A DNA stretch of 64,000 nucleotides, taken from Ancistrus triradiatus. Taxonomy: Eukaryota > Chordata > Actinopteri > Siluriformes > Loricariidae. Made by a program: the position numbers and the translations under genes. This document shows positions 47,033-57,440 of the stretch, in pieces; position 1 is the first letter of the stretch, and each line of letters begins with the position of its first letter. The notes under the pieces were generated by a model. It was not told the DNA's origin, made no database searches, and was given only the letters and a program-made list of their open reading frames with translations. Where the stretch lies: assembly GCA_025084515.1 (NCBI GenBank), contig JAJAGP010000017.1:1267713-1331712 (forward strand), in the 5' to 3' direction.

Positions 47033-47642
47033 TACATTGGTACCTCGGTTCTCGGCAACCTAGGAAATCTCCCCATTTTTGTCATGAGTCGCGCTGATCC
47101 CGTTTTGTGACGCTAGAGGGCAGTGTCAACTCATATTTTGGCCTGGGCACGCGATTCCCGATCGCGAGAAGTAACACTCTCCATGCAATCGCGTTGAGAA
47201 GGGGTGACTTTAAGCCCAAAGGGCTGCTGGTGAACAAGGAAGTAGGCGGGGGACTTGCGTATTGCCGCAGCAAGCAAGTCAAAGCCCCCGAGGGATGGCA
47301 TGGCCGCAAAGCTAACGGGGGAACGTGAGCAGAATCTCTCCCTACGCTAAATCTCCGCCCTACCGGTTACCTTCGGCCTCTAGACCATAAAATTACTGGC
47401 GATCTTCAAACCGCCAGCTACACCTGTTTCCTTTACAAACAAAAACGCGACGTAGCGCACGTACATGAGACGGGTGAGGTCTCAGCGTTTGGTAAGGATG
47501 CTAATTGCGTGCCCAGGCCAAAATATGTGTCGACACTCCCCTCTAGAGTCACAAAATGGGATCAGCGCGACTCATGACAAAAACGGGTCGAGAACCGAAT
47601 TCGGCAATTTCCGAGGTTTTTTTAATCAAGGTGCCAATGTAT
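47033..47642. mobile_element. Fold-back element of the 'CCTCGGTTCTCG' family
   Basis: Long inverted arms: 47033-47165 pairs with 47500-47642. The core of the arm is 'ttttgtcatgagtcgcgctg', 'atcccgttttgtgacgctag' and 'atattttggcctgggcacgc', all recurring inverted on the right with few differences. The outer ends are 'cattggtacctcggttctcg' and its counterpart. The central 330 bp is GC-rich and unique in the window. No convincing open frame. Confidence 0.85.
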
Positions 47643-49314
47643 CAGTTTTTGCTAGTTTCTTTTTTCGCTCTATAAACAGAATGTAACAGAGAGATTTGTC
47701 GTCACACTTGACTGTCTTCAAAAAGTTGTAGTTCGGACAAAAAAGAAGCACTTTTGTCTGCCTTGTTAGGATATTCCCTGCAGACTTTCCAGCACGTCTC
47801 AGATACAGAGGAGTCAAAGTTGACCCATAAAAATAGAGTTTTGCATGAGAGAAAGAAGCTGCGGACTCACTTTTCTTCATATTCCTGCCTCTCAGACATT
47901 GTCCTGTGCCAACAGACAATATCACTGATTTATTTTGAAACAAAGACCATCTTTTGCAAGACGAGGTGTAACATATTCAAGTGAATTGGCTTTGACCTCA
48001 GTTACATTTTTTTACGTCTTTTTAACGCATTGTGCAACCCCAGATGAACTTGCCCAACTGGGCAAATTATTTTTCTTGCTGCTGTCCCAATGGTGCATTT
48101 CATTTGTGCCGGCCATTCGGACAATTGTTATTTTTTAACCCTGCTAGTGGGTGAGTCATTGCATTTACCTAGCTAACTAGCTTATAACACAGTTCAGTAT
48201 TATTATAGACGCTAGCAATTTCTGCTTTTGTTGTTTACATTGCGTGCTAGCTAGCTAATATAACCTGTTTGTCTTGCTAGCTTGCCAGATTCCCTCACTT
48301 CAGACACATGGCTTCGAGATAATACATTATCTCTCTGTTAGTTCAGTTAGTACACAGATCTTGCATTTAAATAAGTAAGATATTAAGTGGGGAAAAAAGT
48401 CTGAGACCATTAGTGAAAATTCTTCTATTTAGCAATTTTCTTTCATTTAACACAATGCTGTTCATTCCAAATCATACAATCAGCAGAAAATTTTGAATGA
48501 AAAGTTGAAGTTCCCCCTTTTGCTGTAATGGCAGCATGCGCTTGAGCTGCCATGGACTACACCAAAAGGTGATGATCCATGGTTATACCAACATGATTTC
48601 ACAATATTCCAAACAGCAATATTCCAAACAGCATGGAATAAAGATCATGGAAGTCAGCATGCCTTCATCATCTTTGGTCTTCAAGTACTTGCTGTAAAGC
48701 ACAAAGAACCCAACAAAGCTCCAAGTAAGCATTTCCTCTCAGACTATCAAGAAGCTGAAATATACAGTCAATGGTGTTTATAGCCAACCTAAACTTTGGA
48801 CTGCCTGTGCCAGTATATTAGAAAATCCATGCAAAAATAAGGTTTTAGGTGTCAATACACCTAACAGTTACTTAGCATTGGCATGCTAGCATTACATTTC
48901 TCACAACTGGAGTAACAGAGATGATGATGGGAAGAAGGATCTCAGCTAAGAACCAATGACTCATGGAATGATGATGGAGAGAACAAAGGAGAAGTGGATC
49001 GAAGAGCCACCTCACCGTACTATTAATATGAGCTCAGGTCCAGATCAATACAGGGAATTCAGGCTGCCAGGCCAGGACGCCAATTTGCTTTCCTCTGTGA
49101 TCAAGTGGAAGGAATAGGGCCCATGGGAGTCAGCTCCAGCTCCATCTCTGAGCTCCATGTGGGTTGAAAGATCAATATAATTGAGTGCAATGTATCTGGA
49201 GATATCCTCATCTAACCAAGACGATGGCATCACATTAAGCATGACTAACCTAGTTATTTTGTTATAATGTTCACAAAGTAACTTTCTATCCTATATTGAC
49301 AGTATTTGTTATTC
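47643..49314. other. Mostly unrecognised; Tc1-type terminus
   Basis: 'gtggggaaaaaagtctgaga' (48388-48407) is a Tc1-like terminal sequence, followed by about 450 bp that may be its remnant. No transposase motif survives. The rest is AT-rich and featureless. Confidence 0.35.
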
Positions 49315-50522
49315 TACAACCCCAAATCAAAAACAACTGTAGTAGTGTTGTACAACAATGTACAACATTACAGGGTTGTTGTTGTCACATTTTCCATTTC
49401 AAAATTCTCCACACATTCTCTGTTGGTGACAGGTCTGGACTTTAGGCCAGCCAGTCCGGTAACCGTAGACTCTTCATCTGCAGCCATGCCTTTGTAATGT
49501 GTGCAGCATGTTGTTTTGCATTGTCTTGTTGAAAAATGCATAGACGTCCCTGGAAAAGATGTCATCTTGAAGGCAGCTTACATTGGTGTAAATCTCAGTG
49601 TACTTTTCTGCTAAAATGTTGCTATCACAGAAGTGTAAATGACCATTGCCAAGGGCACAGACACAACCCCATACCTAGACAGGGCCTGGATTTGCTGATA
49701 ATGGTCTGGATTGTCCTTTATGTCTATGGTCCAGAGCCCACGGCATCCATTTCTTCCACAAAAGTTCTGGAATACTGACTGGTCTGAGCACAATACACAT
49801 TTTCGTTTTGTGATGGTCCACCCTAGAAGCCTCCGAACCCAGAGAAATTGACGCCGTTTCTGGACATGGTTAACATAAGGCTTTTTTTTTTGCATAGTAA
49901 AGTTTTAAGTGGCATTTGTTAATGTAACTCCATATTGCAGTGCTTGACAAGGGTTTGCCAAAGTAATTCCTTGCCCATGTGGTTATATCAGCTATTGATG
50001 AATGACGGTTCTTGATGTAGTCCCTTCTGAGGGATACAAGAGTTCAGTTTAGGCTTGAGCCCTTGCCCTTTAATGTTCTGAAATTCCTCCAGATTCCTTG
50101 AATCGTTTAATGATATTATGCAGTGTAAAGGGAGAAATATGTAAATCCCTTCCAATTTTTATTTGAGGAACATTGTTTATAAACATTTCAATAATTATTT
50201 CACGCATTCATTAATAACCTTGAGATCATCTGCCCATCTTTGCTCCTCAATGCCTTTCGTGGATGCTGCTTTTGTGTCAAATCATGATTATAATCACCTG
50301 CTGACATCACCTGTTTGAAGTCACATTATTAATTAGAGGTTTTACCTCATTAACAGCCCTATATTGCTCCTGTCCCAATTTGGAATGTGAAATGCAGGAA
50401 TGGATCTTTATTAACAAATGAAATGACATTGACCAGACAAAACATGAAATATCTTGGGTTTATACTATCTGAAATGAAATAAAAATAATTTTCCACACTG
50501 TTCCAGCTTTTTGTTTATAAGC
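49315..50522 (-). mobile_element. Tc1/mariner-like element, degenerate
   Basis: The left end 'ctacaaccccaaatcaaaaa' is a known fish Tc1/mariner-like terminus; the right end is near 'tgttccagctttttgtttat'. Minus-strand fragments: 'KKPYVNHVQKRRQFLWVRRL' followed by 'GWTITKRKCVLCSDQSVFQNF' (first catalytic Asp in CSDQS), 'IDIKDNPDHYQQ', and at 49368-49565 'TSFPGTSMHFSTRQCKTTC', where a related copy (8640) keeps the second Asp. Frames are broken, so it is inactive. Confidence 0.75.
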
Positions 50523-51364
50523 CTGAATGATCAATGGTGTGAGAGTCAAGTAGGTGTGTATTTCCTCAACATATCCATATAGCTGATCAAATATTCTCCT
50601 TGTTTAGGCATAAGTAGTCACAGAGAGCTCAGAGAATGCTGGAAAAACATGCTAGCTTCCCATTCGCTACCCATGATGTCCTTCTGTGCCAACCAACTTT
50701 TATAAATAGGCATGGTTCACGGCCACACAGCTTAATTTTGCTCGACAGGCACACTGTGAAAAAAAACAGCTTTTTGAAAAGGTTTGTTTACAAACCCAAC
50801 TCAGCCTCACCATATCCTCAGACAGTGTCTGTACTCTGTGTAACTGGAACCACAGTTCCACATACACTTCTAAACTATCAACCTTAAGTGTGTTGGAAAT
50901 CGACAGACCTCTGCATCATTGTGTATTAAAATGCCTATGGTTGGATGTACTCCACCTCTCAAAACCTCATCTATATACAGTACTGCAGTACTTGCACTCT
51001 GACTTAGACAACATGGCCCCTCGAAGCTGGTATTCATAGGAACAAGAACAAGTGGGAAAGGAATGCCATGACTACTCTGAGCATAGGACTCACATACATC
51101 AAAGTTTACATTCACTCCATCACAGGGAACTTAAAGTATGAGTAGGCAGACGGAGGCAGAAAAAAGAAATCCATGAGACTTTGTAGTTTGTACAGGTAGA
51201 GATGAAAAATGGCCTGACCTCAAGAGAACAGAATCCTGTTACCTTTCATCTACACTCACTTAGAGCAGCAGACAAGATTGGACAAGCTAGACTAAAATAT
51301 ACCAAGAATCATCAATGTGACAGGAATAGAGGAGACATTTTAAAAGTTAAGTACAACTATGTAC
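50523..51364. other. No recognisable feature
   Basis: Non-coding sequence in the macf1 5' region. No recognised repeats. Confidence 0.4.
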
Positions 51365-52712
51365 AATAATCTACAAATAATTGACATTTAGGTACACCTT
51401 GCTAGCACCGAGCTGGACCCCCTTTTTCCTTCAGACCTGACTCAATTCTTCGTGGCATAGCTTCAACAAGATGCAGGAAACATTTCTCAGAGATTTTGGT
51501 CCATATTACTGACATTACAGTATCATGCAGGTACTGTAGATTTGTCACTGCACATCCCTGATGCGAATCTCCCATTTCACTACATCCCAAACGTGCTCTG
51601 TTGGCAGTTCTGCTGACTGTGGAGGCCATTTGAGTATAGTGAACTTATTAGCATGTTCAAGAAACCAGTTCGAGATGATTTGAACTGTGTGGCATTACGT
51701 GTAGAAGACTGGTAGTACTAGGGTTCACACTTGGGCCGCTAGTGGCCAGTGTTAACCCTTCATGGCAGCATGTGCTCCCCCAGCATACTGGGGATTCCAC
51801 TAAGCTGACACTAGAGGCCAGTGTCAGCACAGTTATCATGTGGGATCCCCACATACCAGCGCAATCACGTTTGCATGGCTGATTGGTGGCGTTATGATTG
51901 GTGTTCGCACCTCCTGTCAGTGATGCTTTTTAAGAGTGATGCTATTTGCCACTGACAGGCGGCACATCCTTGCACACTTTAAGTACAAGGCGTCACCCGT
52001 CTCACCCTTTTGCTTGCTATCGTGCCAGTAGGGAAAATGGTACAACCCATCTTGCATAGAAGGTGGGCCGAGTAGAGCTGCAAGGCTCGAGGTAAGGTGT
52101 TTAGGGCTTAGATGCTAGGAAAAGGGAAAGCTCTTCACCGGCTCTTCTCCCCTCTTATCCGTTTTCCGGTCGCTCGGCGTGAGCGATTCCCTCGGTGCGA
52201 TGCTGCCTGTGCTGCTGTCGCACACTGCGACACTAGACATCGGGGGTTCAAGTCCCAATGCCTGCATTAGCGACGGGCCTGTTAATTAATCTCTTTTTGT
52301 TTCACTAATTCCATCTGGAGCTAACTGCGCTTGGGTCCTAAATCAAATAAAATAAAACATTTCAATATATTTTATTTTCATTTTCACTGTTCGCCGTTCG
52401 CGCAAATATGGCGAACCGTAACAGGTAGACTATGAACATGAAGGAATGGACGTGGTTAGCAACGATACTCAGGTATGTTGTGGACTTGTATTAAGGTGCC
52501 CAAAGGTGCCCAAAGGTGCCCAAAGTGTGCCAAGAAAATATTCCCCACGCCATTACACCACCAGCAGCCTGAACTGTTGATAAGTTTTAAAATCTTCTAT
52601 TGTCTGGTTATTTTGGTGAGCCCATGCAAATTGTTGCCTCAGTTGCCTGTTCATAGCTGACAAGGAGTGGCACCCAGTGAGGTCTTCTGCTGCTGTAGAA
52701 AATGAAAACTTT
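51365..52712 (-). mobile_element. Tc1-like element split by an insertion
   Basis: The left part 51365-51715 encodes on minus the transposase C-terminus ('TVMSVIWTKISEKCFLHLVE' then 'AMPRRIESGLKEKGGPARC'). The right part 52427-52712 continues the same element ('aacgatactcaggtatgttg', 'gtgtgccaagaaaatattcc', 'attacaccaccagcagcctg', 'gaggtcttctgctgctgtag'). The two halves are separated by about 710 bp of unrelated sequence, flanked by 'ggtag' on both sides. Within the right part a 10-bp unit (ggtgcccaaa) is tandemly triplicated at about 52496-52525. Confidence 0.75.
51716..52426. mobile_element. Insert with 'ccgtaaca' terminus (solo-LTR-like, class unresolved)
   Basis: Inserted in the Tc1-like element, with a possible 5-bp target duplication 'ggtag'. 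The right end '...atatggcgaaccgtaaca' is the inverse of 'tgttacggttcgccatat' at 43226. It contains 'ccatctggagctaactgcgc' and 'aaataaaataaaac', which could be a polyadenylation region. A TGTTACGG...CCGTAACA end suits an LTR, but the other end (near 'tactagggttc') does not end in TG/CA, so the class stays open. No coding sequence. Confidence 0.5.
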
Positions 52713-52813
52713 TAGAAAATTATGTGGAGTCAGAAAGTAAAAAACTATTCTAATGTTTTTCTTCGTTAGTTGACTTTGCAAAGATATAATTAAGTATGAT
52801 ACAAAACATATAG
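52710..52813 (+). repeat. Repeat flank shared by two Tc1 copies
   Basis: 'tttagaaaattatgtggagt', 'cagaaagtaaaaaactattc' and 'gcaaagatataattaagtat' match 39928-40031, and like it end exactly at the TA next to a Tc1 terminus. Confidence 0.75.
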
Positions 52814-54020
52814 TACAGTGGTGCTTGAAAGTTTGTGAACCCTTTAGAATTTTCTATATTTCTGCATAGACGACCTAAAACATCATCAGATTTTCACACA
52901 AGTCCTAAAAGTAGATAAAGAGAACCCAGTTAAACAAATGAGACAAAAATATTATAGTTGATAATTTATTTATTGAGGAAAATGATCCAATATTACATAT
53001 TAGTGAGTGGCAAAAGTATGTGAACCTCTAGGATTGGCAGTTCATTTGAAGGTGAAATTAGAGTCAGGAGTTTCAGTCAGTGGGATGACAATCAGGTGTG
53101 AGTGGGCACCCTGTTTTATTTAAAGAACAGGGATCTTTCAAAGTCTGCTCTTCACAACACATGCTTGTGGAAGTGTATCATGGCACGAACAAAGGAGATT
53201 TCTGTGGACCTCAAAAAAAGAGTTGTTGATGCTCGTCAGGCTGGAAAAGGTTACAATACCATCTCTAAAGAGTTTGGACTCCACCAATCCACAGTCAGAC
53301 AGATTGTGTGCAAATGGAGGAAATTCAAGACCATTGTTACCCTCCCCAGGAGTGGTCGACCACAAAGATCACTCCAAGAGCAGGCGTATAGTAGTTGGTG
53401 AGGTCACAAAGGACCCCAGGGTAACTTCTAAAGCAACTGAAGGACTCTCTCACATTTGGCTAATGTTTATGGTCATGAGTCCACCATCAGCAGAACACTG
53501 AACAACAATGGTGTGCATAGCAGGGTTGCAAGGAGAAGGCCACTGCTCTCCAAAAAGAACATTGCTGCTCGTCTGCAGTTTGCTAAAGATCACGTGGACA
53601 AGCCAGGAGGCTATTGGAAGAATGTTTTGTGGACGGATGAGACCAAAATAGAACTTTTTGGTTTAAAAGAAAAGCGCTATGCTGCATTCCAGCATAAGAA
53701 CCTTATCCCATCTGTGAAACATAGTGGTGGTAGTATCATGGTTTGGGTCTGTTTTGCTGCATCTGGGCCAGGACGGCTTGTCATCATTGATGGAACAATG
53801 AATTCTGAATTATATCAGAGAATTCTAAAGGAAAATGTCAGGACATCTGTCCATGAACTGACCCTAAGCACACAAGCATAATATTTTTGTCTCATTTGTT
53901 TAACTGGGTTCTCTTTATCTACTTTTTGATTTGTGTGAAAATCTGATGATGTTTTATGTCATATTTATGCAGAAATATAGAAAATTCTAAAGGCTTCACA
54001 AACTTTCAAGCACCACTGTA
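52814..54020 (+). mobile_element. Tc1-like transposon, copy 2, internally deleted
   Basis: Termini 'tacagtggtgcttgaaagtt' and 'aactttcaagcaccactgta' are intact inverted repeats with TA. Length is 1207 bp against about 1.6 kb for a complete member. Compared with copy 1, the last third of the transposase gene is gone: 'catgaactga' runs into 'ccctaagcacacaag' and then straight into 'cataatatttttgtc' near the right terminal repeat. Confidence 0.93.
53102..53881 (+). pseudogene. Tc1 transposase, truncated
   Basis: The N-terminal part (53102-53401) has 'EISVDLKKRVVDARQAGKGY' and 'GLHQSTVRQIVCKWRKFKTI', the helix-turn-helix. After a frameshift, 53456-53881 gives 141 codons with 'GHESTISRTLNNNGVHSRVA' and the intact first catalytic Asp in 'VLWTDETKIELFG', then 'GGSIMVWVCFAASGPGRL'. 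The second Asp and final Asp/Glu boxes are deleted, so no catalysis is possible. Better preserved than the 40 kb copy up to the deletion. Confidence 0.92.
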
Positions 54021-54427
54021 TGTATTTGGACGGTACACAGGTAGTCACCTTTTTATGATTGTCTGGTTTCTGATTTTTTAACTACGATGGGAATCTGATA
54101 ATAAACATAAATACACATTCAGCCCAAACCGTACTCTGAATTTTGAATTTTTCCCGGCCAAAAAATACGCAGTATGATACTCCCCTGCACTCTCCTATGG
54201 TAAATGAGGAAATTGGGAGTGCGTGACATAGGGAGGTGACATGGTGGAAGTGATAAGCACTGGGAAATCGAATGAGGAAAAGTAATGGTCGTGAAAATAA
54301 CCATTTTGTTTCAATAAATTACAGGATATATTCAACACTTTATTATAAAGCTTTGTGTTAATGATTTTGCCCACTTGTATGTTAATATATGTTTAAGCAT
54401 TTTTAAGGCAGGCTATGCTATCATACT

Positions 54428-54530
54428 GTATATACAGTGTATACTAAACTCCTTGGTTTATGATACATTCAGCTTACAATGGGTTTGTCGAAACGTATCC
54501 CCGTCATAAATTGGGGACTACCTCTACATT
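54428..54530 (-). repeat. 'dttacgatgggg' MITE end
   Basis: 'actaaactccttggtttatg', 'atacattcagcttacaatgg' and 'ccccgtcataaattggggac' are the inverse of the end at 14345-14427. Confidence 0.65.
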
Positions 54531-54534
54531 ACTG

Positions 54535-54893
54535 ATTTAGTCGTTTATTAGATGCCCTTATCCAGAGTGACCTACAACTGATACAGTCTTACAATATAAG
54601 CAACATGTGCGGGACTGTGGTAGCCTAACGGGTAAGGTACTGAACTATGGACCAAAAGGTCCAGGGTTCAAATCCCACCTCGGCCAAGCTGCCACTGTTG
54701 GGTCCTTGAGCAAGGCCCTTAACCCACAATTGCTTGGATTGTAAGACTGTATCAATTGTAAGTCGTTCTGGATAAGTCTGCTAAATGCTGTAAATGTAAA
54801 TGTAAACGTAAATGTGCGAAGGGTTTTAATCAAGGCATTGCAGAAGTGGAATTTGAACCTTCTGGTCCATATTCCTGTACCTTAACCACTAGG
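54535..54893 (-). mobile_element. Older SINE interrupted by a younger SINE
   Basis: The halves 54535-54611 ('tagatgcccttatccagagt' ...) and 54819-54893 ('gaagtggaatttgaaccttc' ... 'ttaaccactaggctga') form one minus-strand SINE when the insert 54612-54811 is removed. It is more diverged than the insert. Confidence 0.85.
54612..54811 (+). mobile_element. tRNA-derived SINE, nested, with target duplication
   Basis: Full-length plus copy: A box 'gtagcctaacgggtaaggta', B box 'gggttcaaatccc', 3' end '(aaatgt)n'. It is bounded by the direct repeat atgtgcg at 54605-54611 and 54812-54818, the target-site duplication of LINE-driven retrotransposition. Confidence 0.93.
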
Positions 54894-54894
54894 C

Positions 54895-55920
54895 TGAAGT
54901 AAGGACAGGCGTGTTTAACACTGCAAAAGAAAAAACTAATGTGTTTTGACTAGACACGTATAACCATACAACTTACCAAAGTACAGTCTAGCCTTGTTAT
55001 CTCGACCCCCCTTACCTCGCTAAACTCATCTCTCACCACCTGTGATGGCAGAACGGATTTCCCTCCATGCACTTTACCTCAAAAAGCTGCCAACCTCGCC
55101 TCTCGCCCCCACCAAGCGTGACATGTGACAAATGTCTTCCCAGCAATTAAATTCTACCCCGTTAAGACGCCTAGTTCTCAGCCCACCTGTCAGAAAGTGG
55201 CCCTTTAATCCCACTGACAGCGTCGCCTTCCCAGCTCTCTCTCCTCAGCTGGCAGCTCATCTTGCCCTTGATCTTGACCCTGCTCACTCTGCTGATGCGT
55301 CTCTGCTAATTGTTACTGCTCAGTTGATGTGTTAATCTCATTGTTGGTCTTTTAGTTGACCTAAAGCATACGACACGCGATACGCTATTTTGAACAGTAA
55401 GAACTTGACGATGACCAGCCCCTGTCTGTGGTTCATCGCAGACAGGACTTCATGCGCTTCCCGTCACAGAAACAATCGTCAATCACGGACTATTTCTCAA
55501 ATTTGCGTAAATGAATTGAATACAGAAACTGTACATGTACCTCCATGTTTGTGTACATTGTTCATGTGATTGTACGATCACGAGGACTGCTCAGTAAAAC
55601 ACATTATGTCAGCAGCAGGTATGAATGTCACTTTGTCTATTTATTTGTAACCTCGTTCGCCAAACTCGCCTCTCGCCAAAAATAGCCATGAAACAGACGT
55701 GGGCGAGATAACGAGTTTAGACTGTACATATTAGATCACTAAACCAGCGGCATTCATTAAACTAGCAAAGGCATCCGTTTTATGTTAGAATAACCAATAT
55801 TAATGCAAGTAATAAAAAATTTGAGTAACAGATTGGTAAGGTACACAGTAAGGGCAGGTGTATTTGACACTGCAAATAAAGCCTTTCATTGGACAGTTCG
55901 CATTTTTTATTAGTCCAGCC
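54895..55920. mobile_element. hAT-like repeat fragment interrupted by a Tigger-like element
   Basis: 'accatacaacttaccaaagt' (to 54983) and 'catattagatcactaaacca' with 'ctagcaaaggcatccgtttt' (from 55727) rejoin to match 58010-58110 of the hAT-like copy B. The interruption is 54984-55724 between the duplicated TA. Confidence 0.65.
54982..55726 (+). mobile_element. pogo/Tigger-like nonautonomous element
   Basis: Ends 'tacagtctagccttgttatc' and 'gataacgagtttagactgta', with TA on both sides. Near 55440-55510 the plus strand encodes 'DFMRFPSQKQSSITDYFS'-like sequence across a frameshift, which resembles the 'ITDYF/ITSFF' C-terminal tail of Tigger/pogo transposases. No DDE domain remains. A related box 'ctcgcctctcgcc' recurs inside. 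Confidence 0.7.
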
Positions 55921-56997
55921 CTGAAACACGGCTTTTCTTATAATGATTTTGACCTCTCAAAGTAATCTGCCAATCAGGAACATGACCGACTTCTCAAAAT
56001 TCAATATATCATTGCCAGTAAGACTTACAATTTATTTAGAATATATTCAATTTACAATGTTTAAAGACAGCTCCACCAAGGATCCCTAAAGTAGAGCTAT
56101 GCAATGGCTAGCCAGTAAAATCAAGTGATTATATGCAAACATATGCTTCCCCTACTAAAAAATACACCAGCCACCACTGATTTGGAGCATAGGCTACACC
56201 AGGCGTATACATCTGATGCCATTACCAGCAATCAGGTGTAGCTGCATCTCGGTTAAAATGAAAACCAGCAGCCACATCGGCTCTTTGATGACAGTGTTGC
56301 CCACCTTTGACTAGACAATTAGGGCATGGAGCATAGGCAATACAGACCATATGGTAAGATACAGAGCAATACAGGGAGGGTATGGAGCATAGGCTATAGC
56401 TGAGCAAATAGGACATGAAGCATAGACTGTAAGGCCCAACACAAGCCTGGAAAACGTTCTGAATTAATCCTCTATATAATTTGACTGCCAGATTATATGG
56501 TATGTGCAGGATTATAAGTACAGACACAGGACTGCACTGTCCGTTATTCCGTGCGCTTGCATTGGCATCTAGGCTTTCACTCTAGTTAGGGAAAGATCAA
56601 TAAAACGCTCTCTATAGCCGGATGGACCTGCTCGCAGCTCGCAGCTCGTAGTAGATGCAGGTTACAGTGGCAAGGTGGCTACTACCACGTCAGAGAACCG
56701 GAACGTGAACACCCACTCCTTTTGTCTCAATAGACTGAATAACGGACTGATTATGATGATCAAGATCGCGTTCCTGGTGTGCCAGCAAATACTGACTTGA
56801 TCTAAGCCTCAGCGAATAGCCGTGCTCAGCGGAGGTTGGAGTTCTGTACACCGTTTTCATGCCTGTTGGCTACACTAATAGCTTTATGCCAAATTACACC
56901 CACAGTCTAGAAGCCATGACAGCATTTGCACATGCAGACACACAGGAGCATGCATACTGAAGCTCACGATCAACGTTCATGCTGCGTCTTGCCTTAC
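55921..56997 (-). other. No recognisable repeat; putative macf1 intron
   Basis: Sequence immediately downstream (gene sense) of the candidate donor at 56997. The phrase 'gagcataggc' recurs several times between 56185 and 56420, a weak minisatellite-like pattern. No exon is seen. Confidence 0.4.
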
Positions 56998-57440
56998 CGG
57001 AGATCGCTGGAGTCCCCGAGCCCCGGACACAGCCACGCGGGCAGGGATGCGAGAAGAAGCCGGGCTCCGATGCTCACTGATCCGGGGAGATCTGCTGCCG
57101 TGGGTTTGGAAGTCGACCCTCAAGCGATCTCACCAAGCCAGGCTACACCGAGAAGGGCTTCTCCGACCTATACCGCCGTAATGGCTGTCTGTTCTCCTTC
57201 TTTCATATCCCTCCTTCTCTCCCGCTTTCAGCCGTCCTATCCCCCTCCTCCTCCTCCTTCTCCTCCACCACCTCCTCCTCTCCTCTCTTCTCCTCTCCTC
57301 TCCTCTTCTTCACACCCGTCCTCACTCCTGCTCCTCCTCCTCACCCACTTCCATTTCCGATCCAGACTTAGTCCTAGTGTGATGACACTAAAGGAATCAC
57401 AAGACACAATCACAAGCCTGGAGATCAACATTTTTATTAG
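56998..57440 (-). promoter_or_regulatory. macf1: Candidate non-coding macf1 first exon and promoter
   Basis: A GC-rich block in AT-rich surroundings. Read on minus it ends GATCTCCG|GTAAGG, a good splice donor at 56998/56997. All three minus-strand frames close upstream of the donor or lack an ATG, so the exon would be 5' UTR. The MSSSDEE exon (45455-45689) has an acceptor and only 12 nt of UTR, so it needs such an upstream exon; this is the only good candidate in the window. A GA-rich (minus) tract at 57230-57345 lies at the presumed promoter. The assignment to macf1 is inference from position, strand and splice logic. Confidence 0.5.
57230..57345. repeat. Polypyrimidine (CCT/CTCCT) tract
   Basis: About 115 bp of almost pure C/T on the plus strand. 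Such tracts can adopt triplex DNA and are frequent at GC-rich promoters. The proline/serine-rich plus-strand open frame across it (56926-57450) is a composition artefact. Confidence 0.85.

Noticed and set aside
47082..47328. Two open frames in the GC-rich centre of the fold-back element
   Set aside because: No domain, and both overlap the inverted arms; treated as composition artefacts.
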